From Terana coerulea (taxonomy: Eukaryota > Basidiomycota > Agaricomycetes > Polyporales > Phanerochaetaceae), in the NCBI GenBank assembly GCA_024811115.1, contig JAKOGH010001082.1, positions 1 through 23,676 of the forward strand: a stretch of 23,676 nucleotides of DNA, read 5' to 3'. The notes beneath the pieces were generated by a model, which was not told the DNA's origin, ran no database searches, and worked only from the letters and a program-made list of their open reading frames with translations. Positions 1 to 9,583 of the stretch are shown here, one piece after another. A program made the position numbers and the translations under genes. Position 1 is the first letter of the stretch. Each line of letters starts with the position of its first letter.

Positions 1-50
1 ATGATCTCTTTAACCTCAGTCTAACATTAAACGTCCGCTTCCACCGCGGA

Positions 51-1601
51 CTACATCCGTATTAAAGTACACTGTAAACCTTCGAGCTGGTTGCTCATTA
101 TGCAGTGGCGTATGCCTTGTATCGTGTGTTCCGTTGTAATAGCATGCCGTTTTTCCTTGCTTGCGACAGCAGGGACTAGCGGAAAATCCCGAACTCACGG
201 AAGCAGTCGAAGTGGAATGCAATCTCGTCCTTGATCTTCGCCCACACTGACAGACTTTAAGTATCCACTATATGGGCAATGAGTTAAAGGCTCACTTCGA
301 TCAGTCAAAGGCTTCGGTTGGTTGACCTCCGCGAGCTCCTTGAACGTCGCCATATCGTCTTCATCCATCCCGTCGACTTCAGCGCCATAGCCCTGTTCTC
401 GCATTTTCTGGAGGATGCTAAAGTTTGATATGTTTAGGATTTGCACATGCCGCATGAGATGCAGGATCCTACCTGGCTGCTCGATCCTCCATCACGTTGA
501 CTTGGACAGCTTTCCGAGCACCCCGCTCGTCCCCTTGCCACAGATGGCATCGCAGCGAGTGCTATATATGCCACCTTGAGCACCGCACATCTCACGTATC
601 AACTGAGCGCATACCCCGCGAAGCTCTTTCACTTCTTGTTTTCTCCGCATGACGATCGCGGTGCGTTCAGCTGCGCTGTCAGCATGCACAAGCTCCGCCT
701 CGAGCGCGTCCCACTCTGACTGACGATACGCAAACTTGGCGCGGGCGATGTCAGGTTGGTACATTGCTGCGCGCAGGTAAGACTGTGCACGGAGGGAGAC
801 GCAGCGATGCGGCGGAGAGCCACTTACGCTCACTGGCGTCCTTTGCGAGGACGGGGATGAGGTACAGGAGGTACTCCCATCCCGTTCGCGTCTCGAACTC
901 GAGATCGGGGAAGTTTTTCGCTACCGAGTTTGGGCGAGTGCTATACGGAAGGAGTGGTCGACTACATCCCAAAAAAAGTATGCGTAAGTATTGGCACTTC
1001 GCGCGTCGAGAAACAATATTTGCCTAACGGCCTTGATACATGCAGGGCAGTACCGCATCCTCACGTCCCAATATGTCGCAAACAAGCCGTTGCGCAGGCA
1101 CCTCTGAAAGTCTATTCAGTTCTAGGACGGAGCCGGGCAGCATGGCGTTGACTCACGTTGCAACAGTTAGAGTAACAGAGGTTCGCCCACGCCGGCTCGG
1201 TCATGTCTTCGGGACAGTCTGGGGCTTTCGCGGCTTGTAACGAGGCAATCCATATTGAACGAGACTGGCGACCCATGACGAACCCATGTAAAGTTTTGTT
1301 CGCCCTCGACAGATGAAGCAAGTCGGGCGGATGCAGCCATCGGACAACCTTGGTTGCTGGTCAAAAAACTACAGACATAGCTCCCTCAATAATCACAATA
1401 GCAGCTCACCTCAAAAATCACGTCGAGCGGCAAGTCCGTGAGCTTGGTCTTTGCCTCTTTGCTTCCCTTGAATACCTTCGCATTTTTAGCTTTGCCGCCT
1501 CGGGTGCGCCGTGCGGGCGCTTTCGAGCTGCTGTCTGCTGGCTCGGTGTCGACCTGGTCGCCTGCTTTCCGTGCGTTGACATTCTTGACGCTGCGAGGCA
1601 T
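51..1601 (-). CDS. F-box protein gene 1 (CPEDMTEPA family), multi-exon, 3' end uncertain
   Basis: F-box proteins usually act as substrate adaptors of SCF ubiquitin ligases; the target here cannot be told. The ATG at 1601 opens a basic N-terminus followed by the F-box core LTDLPLDVIFE. My exons on the minus strand are 1601-1410, 1348-1157, 1103 to about 1029, about 961-828, 766-615, 561-473, 417-296 and 246 onward. Exon 2 carries LHPPDLLHLSRANK and the family signature CPEDMTEPAWANL. Exon 3 carries TYWDVRMRYCPAC, the Cys part of a probable zinc site. Later exons give WEYLLYLIPVL, MYQPDIARAKFAYRQSEWDA, GYGAEVDGMDEDD and PKPLTDR, then WAKIKDEI. I could not join exons 3 and 4 in frame, so a base may be missing there. 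The last exon is unclear: one frame runs to a stop at 51-53, shorter than full family members. The gene may continue outside the window or be truncated. Confidence 0.6.
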
Positions 1602-1712
1602 GTGTACGTGCTATGGGAGCGTCGACTAGGGTTAGGGGCGCGAGGAGGCAGGGGGAGACAGTGAAGGAGGACTGTCCGGATATGGCAACGCCATCACAAA
1701 TCCGATCAAATG

Positions 1713-2462
1713 CGACGCGAAAAACATCGAGGTGTTGCAGCAGATTACACCGCGTCGCATCGCCAGCTTGGTCCAAGCGCACGAGCCTGATGTTGCGGTG
1801 GACGACGCCGCGGACCCGCTGTCGCTGGCGATCGCGAGCGTCTTCAAATGCACAATTTGCCGCAAGGACTACCGCTGCCCGCACGTCCTGTCGCACACCT
1901 GCCATGGGCTGGAGAGAGCCGACGACGAATACGGTGCCACCATTATCGAGTTCACCCTTTCCCGGGCCTGGCAGACGTCACGATATAAGGCGGGTTACAC
2001 TGGGACTCTGAAAAGACCATCACCGCGTATGGCGTGGACCCAGCCACCGCAACCATCGACGACATGGACAGCTCGACCGTGCGTTTGTATTGTGCGATGT
2101 GCTCGCGTAACGCGCCGCGGAAGGCGGTGGTGTATACGTGGCGCGCAATGGCGCGTGTTTTTTTGTTGCTTCGCCAGCACTGCTCTTCTACTAATATACA
2201 CCGCTGCAGTACACCGTTCGACAGCGATGAAGAGCTTTCTGGGGATGAGTTAATTTTGGCGCCATGGTGCGAGGAGATGCGACTCGCAGCTGAAGCACGT
2301 CAATTGCAGGAGGAAGAGGACCTGGCGCAGGAGGATGAATTGATGACGCTTGAAGCTTTGAAGCCCGAGCTTGAGCATGGCATGAATCTATCCCCTCTTG
2401 AATTGGTATGCAATTGTAGAAGTGCAGCGCATACAGCGGCGTACACTCCTACCGAGGCCTAG
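1713..2462 (+). pseudogene. C-terminal fragment of an F-box-family protein
   Basis: Plus-strand coding sequence resembling the C-terminal half of mushroom F-box proteins. From about 1713 one frame reads into LQQITPRRIASLVQAHEPDV, then a cysteine pair and histidines (FKCTICRKDYRCPHVLSHTC), a likely zinc site. After a probable intron (about 1931-1986, ending ATATAAG) it continues with ITAYGVDPATATIDDMD, RLYCAMC and VVYTWRAM. A second probable intron ends at CTGCAG (2210), with a CTAAT branch-point-like string before it. The tail is acidic (FDSDEELSGDE) followed by a Glu-rich helix, ending at 2462. The frames do not join cleanly at the second intron. No F-box or start region lies upstream, because only about 110 bp separate it from the divergent gene start at 1601. 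I therefore read it as a relic, or the far half of a rearranged gene. Confidence 0.5.
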
Positions 2463-2479
2463 AGGAAGCTAGGATGGTT

Positions 2480-2912
2480 ACTCACCTGATAGGCTGGCTT
2501 GGATACAAGTAAGTGGGTTGGGAGTTGTAAGAGTCTTATTATATATGGCACAGAGAGCTGCCTTATATACAATACTGGGTGGCTGTACTACAAACAGACA
2601 CAAATAGATACCAGGACAATAGACAATAGGTATCGTCATGGTGGAACCTGGTAGAACAATAGAGAAGATATGAGTAGAGCGCTTACGGCGTCTATCGGAC
2701 TCAACAGCAATTACAGCGCTTTGCATAAAGGATGGCAGTAACCAAAAAGAGAGAGAGAGAGGAGCACATGCCAAGCCGGGTGACAGGCTCGGGAAGCGTG
2801 CCGACGTTTGCTCCGATTGGCTCATCAGAGATTGAGTCATTCGGATTACCATGGGCGCTTTGACAAGAAATGAGCCTCCCTTCATGCTAAGCATTCACTG
2901 GGAAACTGTACA
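2480..2912 (-). mobile_element. Probable solo LTR related to the Ty3 element's LTR
   Basis: Read on the minus strand it begins TGTACAGTTTCCCAG, contains a TATATAAGG promoter-like box (near 2570), and ends near CCTATCAGGTGAGTA. The full LTRs at 4694-5257 and 13045-13613 have the same order: TGT.AC followed by TTTCCC, then TATATAAGG or TATATAAAG, then a CA(A/G)GTGAGTA string near the far end. No internal element sequence and no convincing target duplication flank it. Boundaries are approximate. It could also be unrelated AT-rich sequence that matches by chance. Confidence 0.35.
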
Positions 2913-3624
2913 TACTTGAGCCAATGGCGATGTGTAATAAACGATCATACACAATGATAAATAATTTCAGAATTTTGGTGGACCTTGGGGATCAAGTTCA
3001 CTTGATCAGTGCAAAATGTGCCCAAACAAGGTGATTTTGGCGTGTATGCTTGATATCAATGCATAATAAAAAAAATTTTCACGCAAAAAGGGCGTAATAT
3101 ATATTTCTAGTTGTATCCTGAGATATCCGAAAGCCTGCAACCTAGTGAGATGTAGCTAAGCGTAACCTCTCTGTGTTCTCCCGGTTCGGAGAGACAGGCG
3201 CTAAGACAGCACTAAGAGCGCCACGTCAGCTGTCCGAGCGTGTTTCTTCTCTTTCTCTCTTCCTCACGTACTGTCATGCTATATGCAAAGTGCTGTAAAT
3301 CTTTCCACATCCTGCAAAGATGACACGCAATGGTTGGAATCTCATCTACTTCCCTTACTCAGCTAGTTGATATACATATATTCTCCTTTGCGCTTTGTGA
3401 AGAAATGCACTATGGGGTTCGCACCCTCTGATTTTCACTAGGGATCTGGCAAAATTCACCAAATACACTGGTGCCCTGTTGATTTCTGGTGAAACTTGCC
3501 TTTGGGGATTTTCCCCAGTAGCGCCAAAAGCGGACCAATTAGTCCGATGTCTCAAAATAGTGTAATTTTCAGTTGAAAACCAACATTTACTAATTCGTTC
3601 AAATTCAAGTACACTATGTCTAGG
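2913..3624. other. Intergenic, no gene seen
   Basis: AT-rich sequence with no coding signal that I trust. It contains a short perfect hairpin at 2990-3007 (GATCAAGT, two bases, ACTTGATC) and a 155-bp stretch at 3408-3562 whose ends are weakly inverted (CACTAT/ATAGTG). Confidence 0.5.
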
Positions 3625-4691
3625 TTACATGTTGTCGTTAGCCTGTAGAGCTTTGTTTAAACCACCACTTCTATCTAGAATAGCCCATATCCCATGCTCA
3701 GCTTGTGTGAACTTGACATGCCCTGACAAGGCCTTGGACACAAGCTAGGTCAATGACTTAGTTCAGCTCGTAGTCTTGGTAGCATGGTAGGGCCATTGGA
3801 GTGTTTGTGAACACAGATGTCTTGCAGGTGCACATATCTATGAGCATCAGAGAGCAAGGCTTAGACAGCTTAAGAGCCTACGCCCGGCTGAAAGATGGAT
3901 TACAATAATATGCTGTAGTTGGGCAAAGAAGGACTAGACATCGAATTCTGGTGCAAGGTTCCAGCGCCGTGCATGCCTATCCACAAGGATATCATACTAA
4001 AAAGCTGTAGTAAGCTTTACATCCACATCTGCAGCCTACAGCATCAACTTACCCAAATGTATGTAGCATCTCAATAATCCTCAGCAAGTGATACCATACT
4101 TGATGCCCACATGGTATCACTGCTGTCGGAATAGCGGAGTTTCCCAAATAGTTCGATGTTCTGGGCCTTGACAAAGCTCTGGACCATTTGCAAAGAGATG
4201 CTGAAGCGTGTCGAAGACATACAGCAATATGCCGCAACAGCTGCTTGTCTGTAAGCCATCCTTTAGGGTGATGCAGCGGCAGCAATATGCAATTTAGGTT
4301 TAATCGCACACAATAGTAAGCACTTATAGCAAAAACGGGCCATGGTAGTACTTACAGCTGTCAAGCGTGAACTGTCCACGCAGTGATGTGATTCTGTGGC
4401 GGGTGTAGAGACAGTTCCTCCATCATGTTATACTTCATCCTGGTGTGTAACAAACGTGCATCTGCAACAATAAAAGTGTCAATATTGGCATAAGGAAACC
4501 GCCCGATTTTTGATCTGGTGTTGTACATGCTCACAAAAGCGCTCCATTGCAAATGCCCAGTAAACCCACACCAGATCAAGAGCTTTGATACTGTCTACTA
4601 TGTGAAGTAGGGCATGCACCGTTAGCGAGCAGGTGGACAATCGATCTGGTGAGAACTGATAGTAGTATCTATACACGCTATCATTCAGCAC
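3625..4691 (-). pseudogene. Tnp2/DUF4218-type transposase, C-terminal part (CACTA-like)
   Basis: The minus strand encodes, with frame breaks, the C-terminal half of the transposase-like proteins common in mushroom genomes. First comes YYYQFSPDRLSTCSLTVHAL, then LLHIVDSIKAL and WAFAMERFCEHVQHQIKNR, the DUF4218-like block, and FPYANIDTFI. Next are WLTDKQLLRHIAVCL, SDSSDTMWASSMVSLAEDYR and DATYIW. After a probable intron come YDILVDRHARRWNLAPEFD, then VIDLACVQGLV and finally WAILDRSGGLNKAL before a stop at 3625-3627. The last blocks match the conserved C-terminus of the family, so that end looks complete. Breaks: a frame change near 4510, further changes after 4380, and in-frame stops. The N-terminal catalytic half is missing: homology stops at 4691, where the retroelement LTR starts. 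Assignment to CACTA rests on the DUF4218/Tnp2 association. Confidence 0.6.
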
Positions 4692-4693
4692 GT

Positions 4694-5257
4694 TATCATA
4701 AAACTCTAATACTCACCTGCTAGGAATGCTTGGGGGAGTTGGGGAGAAGCAAGGGACTTTGAGTAGAGTGAGTAGAGGAGATATGAATCAACAATGTTGT
4801 TGAGTCTGGGATGTTAGCTCTCAGACCAGCCTCCTTATATATATGTGTCGAGGGACCCCAGACACTATCTAAGACCTCCAATACCATGTGCTGACTGATA
4901 CAGTCAGGTGATCCATGACTAAGGCTTCAGAGCATACCGCCGCTCTAACTCCCTTATCAGATCTGACCTAGCTATCATGCTTACATCAACACTATCTAGA
5001 TGTCCTAATCTAGCTACTGTACACTACCAGTACACGATGTCATAGTAACTTCATAGTGAGGTCATAGTCTAGAATGAATCCAGAACTGAGTCCATGATCC
5101 TGTGTCCGTATGAGGCATATCCCTGATAACCATGCGTCCGTCATATGGCCAACTGATCAGCATCTTGTAACGCTGTTGTGATGACTGGGTAACGTGTCCC
5201 GTAACTTGATGTTACACTCTAGGCGCTGTAGACTAGCACTGAGGGAAATTTGTGACA
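4694..5257 (-). repeat. 3' LTR of the Ty3 element
   Basis: 564 bp, matching 13045-13613 over its length. Minus-strand start TGTCACAAATTTCCC, end GTTTTATGATA. The ends are TG...TA rather than the usual TG...CA. Shared internal blocks with the other LTR include GACCTCCAATACCATGTGCT and CTCCCTTATCAGATCTGACC. Confidence 0.85.
4833..4845 (-). promoter_or_regulatory. TATA box of the LTR promoter
   Basis: The minus strand reads CATATATATAAGG, upstream of a CT-rich, likely R/U5 segment. The other LTR has TATATAAAG at the equivalent place (13182-13193). Position and sequence fit an RNA polymerase II LTR promoter; no transcript evidence exists here. Confidence 0.5.
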
Positions 5258-5671
5258 TTACCCCTCCTCAGGTTCGAGCTCTGTCGAGAATTTGCCAATG
5301 TATTGTAGTCCGATTACTTCAATATCCACGTTCGCAATCTGTTCGATGATAAGCTGGGCCACCTGATCGCCAATTTGAACTACAAAGTTGATGTCGCTGG
5401 TGTTTACAAGGGTTACTTGTATCTCGTCTTTGTAGTCACGGTCGATCACTTTGGTGATTGCTTCAACTCTTTCATTGGAAAGTCGGTTGCAAGACATAAT
5501 TCGGCCACAAGTTCCACTTGGTAATTGAACTTTAATGCTGATAGGCACTGTTGTTCTCGAGTTGGATTTAACTGTGTGTTTCTAATAGGCATGCAGCGTA
5601 AGTCCGGCTGCTTCTTCGGAGATTCGTGTAGGGGTTTGACCGCCAATAAGTTCGACTTGAAGCGTAGAGTC
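5258..5671 (-). pseudogene. dUTPase-like domain at the 3' end of the Ty3 coding region
   Basis: dUTPase hydrolyses dUTP to dUMP and would limit uracil incorporation during reverse transcription. The minus-strand frame shows the trimeric dUTPase motifs in order. Motif 1 is ISEEAAGLTLHAY, motif 2 region LPSGTCGRIMS, motif 3 VIDRDYKDEIQVTLVN, which keeps the catalytic Asp and the uracil-contacting Tyr, and motif 4 IGDQVAQLIIEQI. The C-terminus (GKFSTELEPEEG) may be a reduced motif 5. An in-frame TAG follows motif 1 (about 5582), and motif 2 lacks the usual Arg-Ser-Gly, so this copy is very likely inactive. It shares the chromodomain's frame but is separated from it by a TGA at 5726-5728 and about 18 codons. 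It may have been fused to pol or been a separate ORF. The TAA at 5258-5260 abuts the LTR. Confidence 0.78.
5261..5269 (-). other. Polypurine tract (plus-strand primer)
   Basis: The minus strand reads GAGGAGGGG, then TAA, then the LTR start TGTCAC. A purine run directly upstream of the 3' LTR is the expected plus-strand DNA primer site. Here it overlaps the last codons of the dUTPase-like frame. Confidence 0.6.
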
Positions 5672-5728
5672 CCGTTGTAGTAGTATAGGTGTGACTTCTT
5701 CGAACTCAACTGTTCGTGTGGCTTGTCA

Positions 5729-5875
5729 GTTCGGCTTGAGGTAGTTTTGAACTGCTTTCTTAGCGTTCTTGACGTTGTCCTCGTCTTCCCAAGTAACTTC
5801 ATCGTGTTCAAATCCTTTCCATTGGACCAGGTATTGAGTTTTTTTACTGCGTTTGCGGTGTTGCAAGATTTTCTC
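5729..5875 (-). pseudogene. Chromodomain at the integrase C-terminus
   Basis: 49 codons without a break: starts EKILQHRKRSKKTQYLVQWK, continues GFEHDEVTWEDEDNV and ends YLKPN before a TGA. The Y-L-V-x-W-K-G-F and T-W-E pattern is that of chromodomains, which in chromoviruses guide integration to heterochromatin marks. It is one of the best preserved stretches of the element. The part upstream, to about 5890, reaches the integrase C-terminal region through broken frames. Confidence 0.8.
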
Positions 5876-5889
5876 AACTTTCTACTCTT

Positions 5890-7228
5890 CCTGTCCTTTA
5901 ACCATGACTGGCTTAGGCACGAGTGGTTTCTGTCCTGGTATAGAAGGATTGTTATAAGTGGCTAGCTTGCTGGCGTGGAATCGGATGCATAGCTCAGTAG
6001 CGTGGTGGCATTTTAACTTTGAAGGTGACAGCGGACAACTGTTCAATGATTTCAAACAGTCCCTCGTACCATGGGTATAATGCACGCTCCGTGGTCTGGT
6101 AATCCCGTAGGTTGATAAGTACTTTGTTTCTGACTTTGAACGGCCGTTCTGGACGCCCTGGTCGTAGTACTATTTTATACGCTCAGCAGCTAAGGTTAGA
6201 GCAGCTTTCGCCTGCTCTTGGGCTTCATGTCGCTATTTCATGATGTCGTTGAGGTCTATGCTCTTGACTTGCTTGACTAGTGTAGGGCCAGCTCGAAGAT
6301 GTCGACCGTATTCTAAGAAGAATGGTGTCTCTTTGGTTCCTTCGTGTGCCTAGTTATTGTACGCGAACTCCGCTGTACTCAACAATATAGACCAGTTATC
6401 AAGGTTATAGTCCACATAGCACCGAAGATACTGTTCCAGAATCTGATTCACACGTTCGGTTTGACCGTCTGTCTGTGGATGATATGCCGTAGACATTGCC
6501 GAGTTGATACCAAGTAGCTTGCACCATTGCTGGAATAGTTCCGCTGCAAACTGAGTTCCTCGATCTGATATGATCTGAAGCGGCAGCCCGTGTGAGGGTA
6601 CACTCTGTCATACAATAGTTGTGACAGGTCTCGTGCCGAAAACTCATTCGTGATTGCATAGAAGTGCACTCGCTTGATAAGTCGACATACGACAACACAG
6701 ATAGCGTTGTAGCCATGTGACTCTGGTAACTGAGTGATGAGGTCGATTGTAATGATTTCCCATGGCCCATGAGGCACAGGGTTCGGCATTAACGGTCCAT
6801 AGGGCTGCTGTGGGCGATTTTTCATCTGCTGACACATACTCGCAACCCATAACATAGTTCTTGACAAATATTGACATGCCCGGCCACCAATAGTTTCTAG
6901 AGACTAGTTTGTACGTTTTCCACCTGCCAGGGTGTCTGGCTGATGGTAAGTTGTGATGAATTTGTACAATTTGTCGTCGTAAATGATCATCTGTTGATGT
7001 AGGGATATAAATCTTGCCACCGGAACAGTAGTAATCCGTTCTCGTAGTTCTATTCCTTAAGGCTTTTCCAAACTCTCTAGGTCCTGACTTCAATAATGAC
7101 TTGTAGCCTTTTGTAACATCATCTGATAGCAATGCTTCCTTGACCTCAATTAGAATTTGGTTGTCGTTAACAGGCGCTTCATGGGAAGCCTTGACAGCCT
7201 GGATGGCAAAATATTCCGGTTTGTGCAA
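5890..7228 (-). pseudogene. Integrase of the Ty3 element
   Basis: Integrase inserts the cDNA copy into the genome. From about 7010 the minus strand encodes the N-terminal zinc region (IHHNLPSARHPGRWKTYKLV, NYWWPGMSIFVKNYVMGC), whose second Cys pair is damaged. The catalytic core follows: WEIITIDLITQLPES holds the first Asp, [17 protein letters not shown] the second Asp, and [20 protein letters not shown] the Glu, which gives a D-D-35-E type core when read across frames. The core is split by frame changes near 6740 and 6600 and by later stops. Downstream lie remnants of the integrase C-terminal barrel, then the chromodomain. The N-terminal stretch (7228-7020) is the RNase H/integrase connector. 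Confidence 0.8.
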
Positions 7229-7229
7229 A

Positions 7230-8718
7230 ATTTGATCTCGGTTGTGAGCTTTACCCTCCTCATGATCTGGCCTCCTGGACAGAGGGTCTTCGGCTTACAC
7301 TGTCTTTCCAGGCTTGTGATGTAGTGAATAGTTGAATTGCGTGAAGTACAAAGCCCATCGCGCTTGTCTCCGTGTCAACTTTTGGGCCGTTCTGAAGTAA
7401 GTCAGATTCTGATGATCTGACCATACTTGAACTTTCCGGATGTCCCTCCAAGTAGTGTCTGTACTCTTCCAATGCTCTTATGATTGTGAGCAACTCTTTG
7501 TCATAAATCTCATAATTACATTCGTGTACGTTGAGTGACTTTGGTGGAAGGCTACGGGGTGCCACATTTCGTCAGCAGGATCCGTTCGCGACAGCACTGC
7601 ACCGATGCAAAGTTGCTTGCATCGGTTGACAGTCTGAATGAGTTCTCATCGTCCGGAATACGTAGTATGGGTGCTGAAGTGAAGGCCTTTTCAGCGCCTC
7701 GAATGCCACCTGTTGGTCAGCTTCCCAAACCCAAGGTTGATCTTTCTTTGTTAGATCTGTGAGTGGCCTGGCTAACTTGGCGAAGTCTTTAATAAACCTG
7801 CGATAGAAGTTCGCAAAGCCTAAGAAAGCCTGAACGTGTTTGACCTTTGTAGGTACAGGCCACTCAAGAACTCCTGACACCTTTACAAGGATCCATCGCA
7901 ACACTGTTTTTCAAGATAATCATGCCAAGATAGTTAATCCGGTCTTTCTTGAAGAAGCATTTCTCTGCTTTTGCGTATAGATTGTTGTCGAGAAGCCTTT
8001 TCAGCACTTCTTTGACAAGTTTACAGTCGTTCTTTTAAATCATTGCCAAAGATCAAGATATCGTCTAAATACACTATGACTTGTCCTTGTCAAATTAAGT
8101 CGCCTAAGATGTCATTCATCATGGCCTGGAATGTAGCTGGTGCATTGGAGAATCCGAAATACATGACTGTTGCCTCAAATAAGCCCCGTTTGGTGGTAAA
8201 AGCCGTTTTCCACTCATCCCCCCTCACAAATTCGGATGTTATTATAGCCCCACCAGAGGTCAATTTTAGAAAAGATGGATGCCTGCGACAGTGAGTCGAT
8301 TAGATCAGCAATCCTTGGGATTGGGTAGCGGTTCTTCACGGTGATCTCATTGAGTGCGCGGTAGTCCATACAACGGACGCAATCCGCCGTCGTGCTTTTG
8401 ACAAAGAAAAATGGTGCCGCAACTGGTGACTTGGAAGGTCGAATGTAACCTTTTGTAGTTCTTCATCAATCCATTCATCCAAAGAATGTCATTCTTTGGG
8501 AGACAGCGGGTAGATTTTAGCTAGCTTGGGAAGGAGGTACCTTTCACAAAGTCAATCGGATGATTGTACGCCTTGCGTACCGGCATTTGCTCTGATTTTC
8601 GCTTGGAAAACACGTCGCCGTACTTGTGTAACCATTCCGGCACGTGTGACTTCCATCTGACGGTATCCTCGTTATCGGAGTCGTCCAATTCCTGATCCAT
8701 GTCCTTATTGTCAAACAT
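7230..8718 (-). pseudogene. Reverse transcriptase and RNase H of the Ty3 element
   Basis: RT copies the element RNA into DNA and RNase H removes the RNA strand. The RT start region reads VPEWLHKYGDVFSKRKSEQM (about 8660). Then come [56 protein letters not shown] and the active-site block IVYLDDILIFGND, with YLDD at 8060-8071. The thumb/connection region is FLGFANFYRRFIKDFAKLAR. RNase H is marked by STDAS (about 7610), [11 protein letters not shown] and [10 protein letters not shown]. Several frameshifts and stops break the reading frame, for example a TGA just before the YLDD block and changes near 8240 and 7680. All key motifs can still be recognised, so decay is moderate. Confidence 0.85.
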
Positions 8719-8963
8719 GGCAGCGATAACTTCTGCTTGTGAGCAGTTGGGGACATCAATGTCTACCCAGTTGATATATGGATTATCTGTATCCTCATCT
8801 CCAAACTTGTCCAGGGAGGATTCCCACAGAAGATCTGACTTGAGTTGAAGCTCGTCGGTTTCAGCTTCACTGACTTGTGTTTTACGGGCTTAATCGGTAA
8901 GACAGCTCTCAGGACATCTGGTGAACTCTATTTCCCATTTTCCCAGTCAATCTTGGGGTTATG

Positions 8964-9362
8964 TCAGTACAAGAAGTTGTATCCAACCATCATGTCTTTG
9001 TCTCCTAACTGTGTGACGTACAGTATACAGGTAGACTTGTGACCACCGATTTGAACATAAGCTCGGACATATTCACAAATTTGTCCTGCTTGGTTTGGAG
9101 TTCCATCTGCATTGGTCACGTTGACCCACGCAGAACGTGCCATACAATTAGTTACCAGATGATTTCTTTCAACGAACGATTTGTTGATGAAGTTTGTTGT
9201 GGCACCTGAGTCTACTAAAGCCTCGGCCTGCACTTTATAACCATACACCCAAAGCATTACTGGAAGTCTAAAAGAACGTTTCTTGTTGCGAGCTATGCTA
9301 GTTATACAAGATTCCAGTACTACTTTGTCCGATTCTAACTCGGAGCCGACAGCGGGTGTCAT
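8964..9362 (-). pseudogene. Aspartic protease of the Ty3 element
   Basis: An uninterrupted stretch of 132 codons with the retroviral-type aspartic protease motif LVDSGATTNFI, where DSG holds the catalytic Asp. The second block LYVTQLGDKDMMVGYNFL is typical of fungal chromovirus proteases, ahead of the linker to RT. It lies between gag and RT as expected. The reading then shifts before the RT region, so it is no longer joined to pol. Confidence 0.8.
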
Positions 9363-9583
9363 CCCCGAATGTAGATCGCGGGGTTAGCCTCTACATTCCC
9401 TGGGAAAATCCATTTGAGTCCGGCAATTAACTCATCGCGGTCTGCTTGGGCCCGCCCGTGACTTATCGCTTGTCTCGGGTGCTTCCATTCGCGGCAAGCT
9501 CGGATTCGCTCAGCTCGCGAATGCTCGCTGAGTTGACTTTGACATTACCGGGGTGGCATTGTTGTTGTCATTGTCCATGGAGT

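Noticed and set aside
2478..2894. Minus-strand open frame of 138 codons
   Set aside because: It covers the putative solo LTR and has no protein family signal.
2990..3007. Perfect palindromic hairpin GATCAAGT..ACTTGATC
   Set aside because: Short, isolated and in non-coding AT-rich DNA; no partner site or function can be argued.
3408..3562. 155-bp stretch with CACTAT/ATAGTG ends
   Set aside because: Only six bases are inverted and no target duplication flanks it, so chance is a good explanation.
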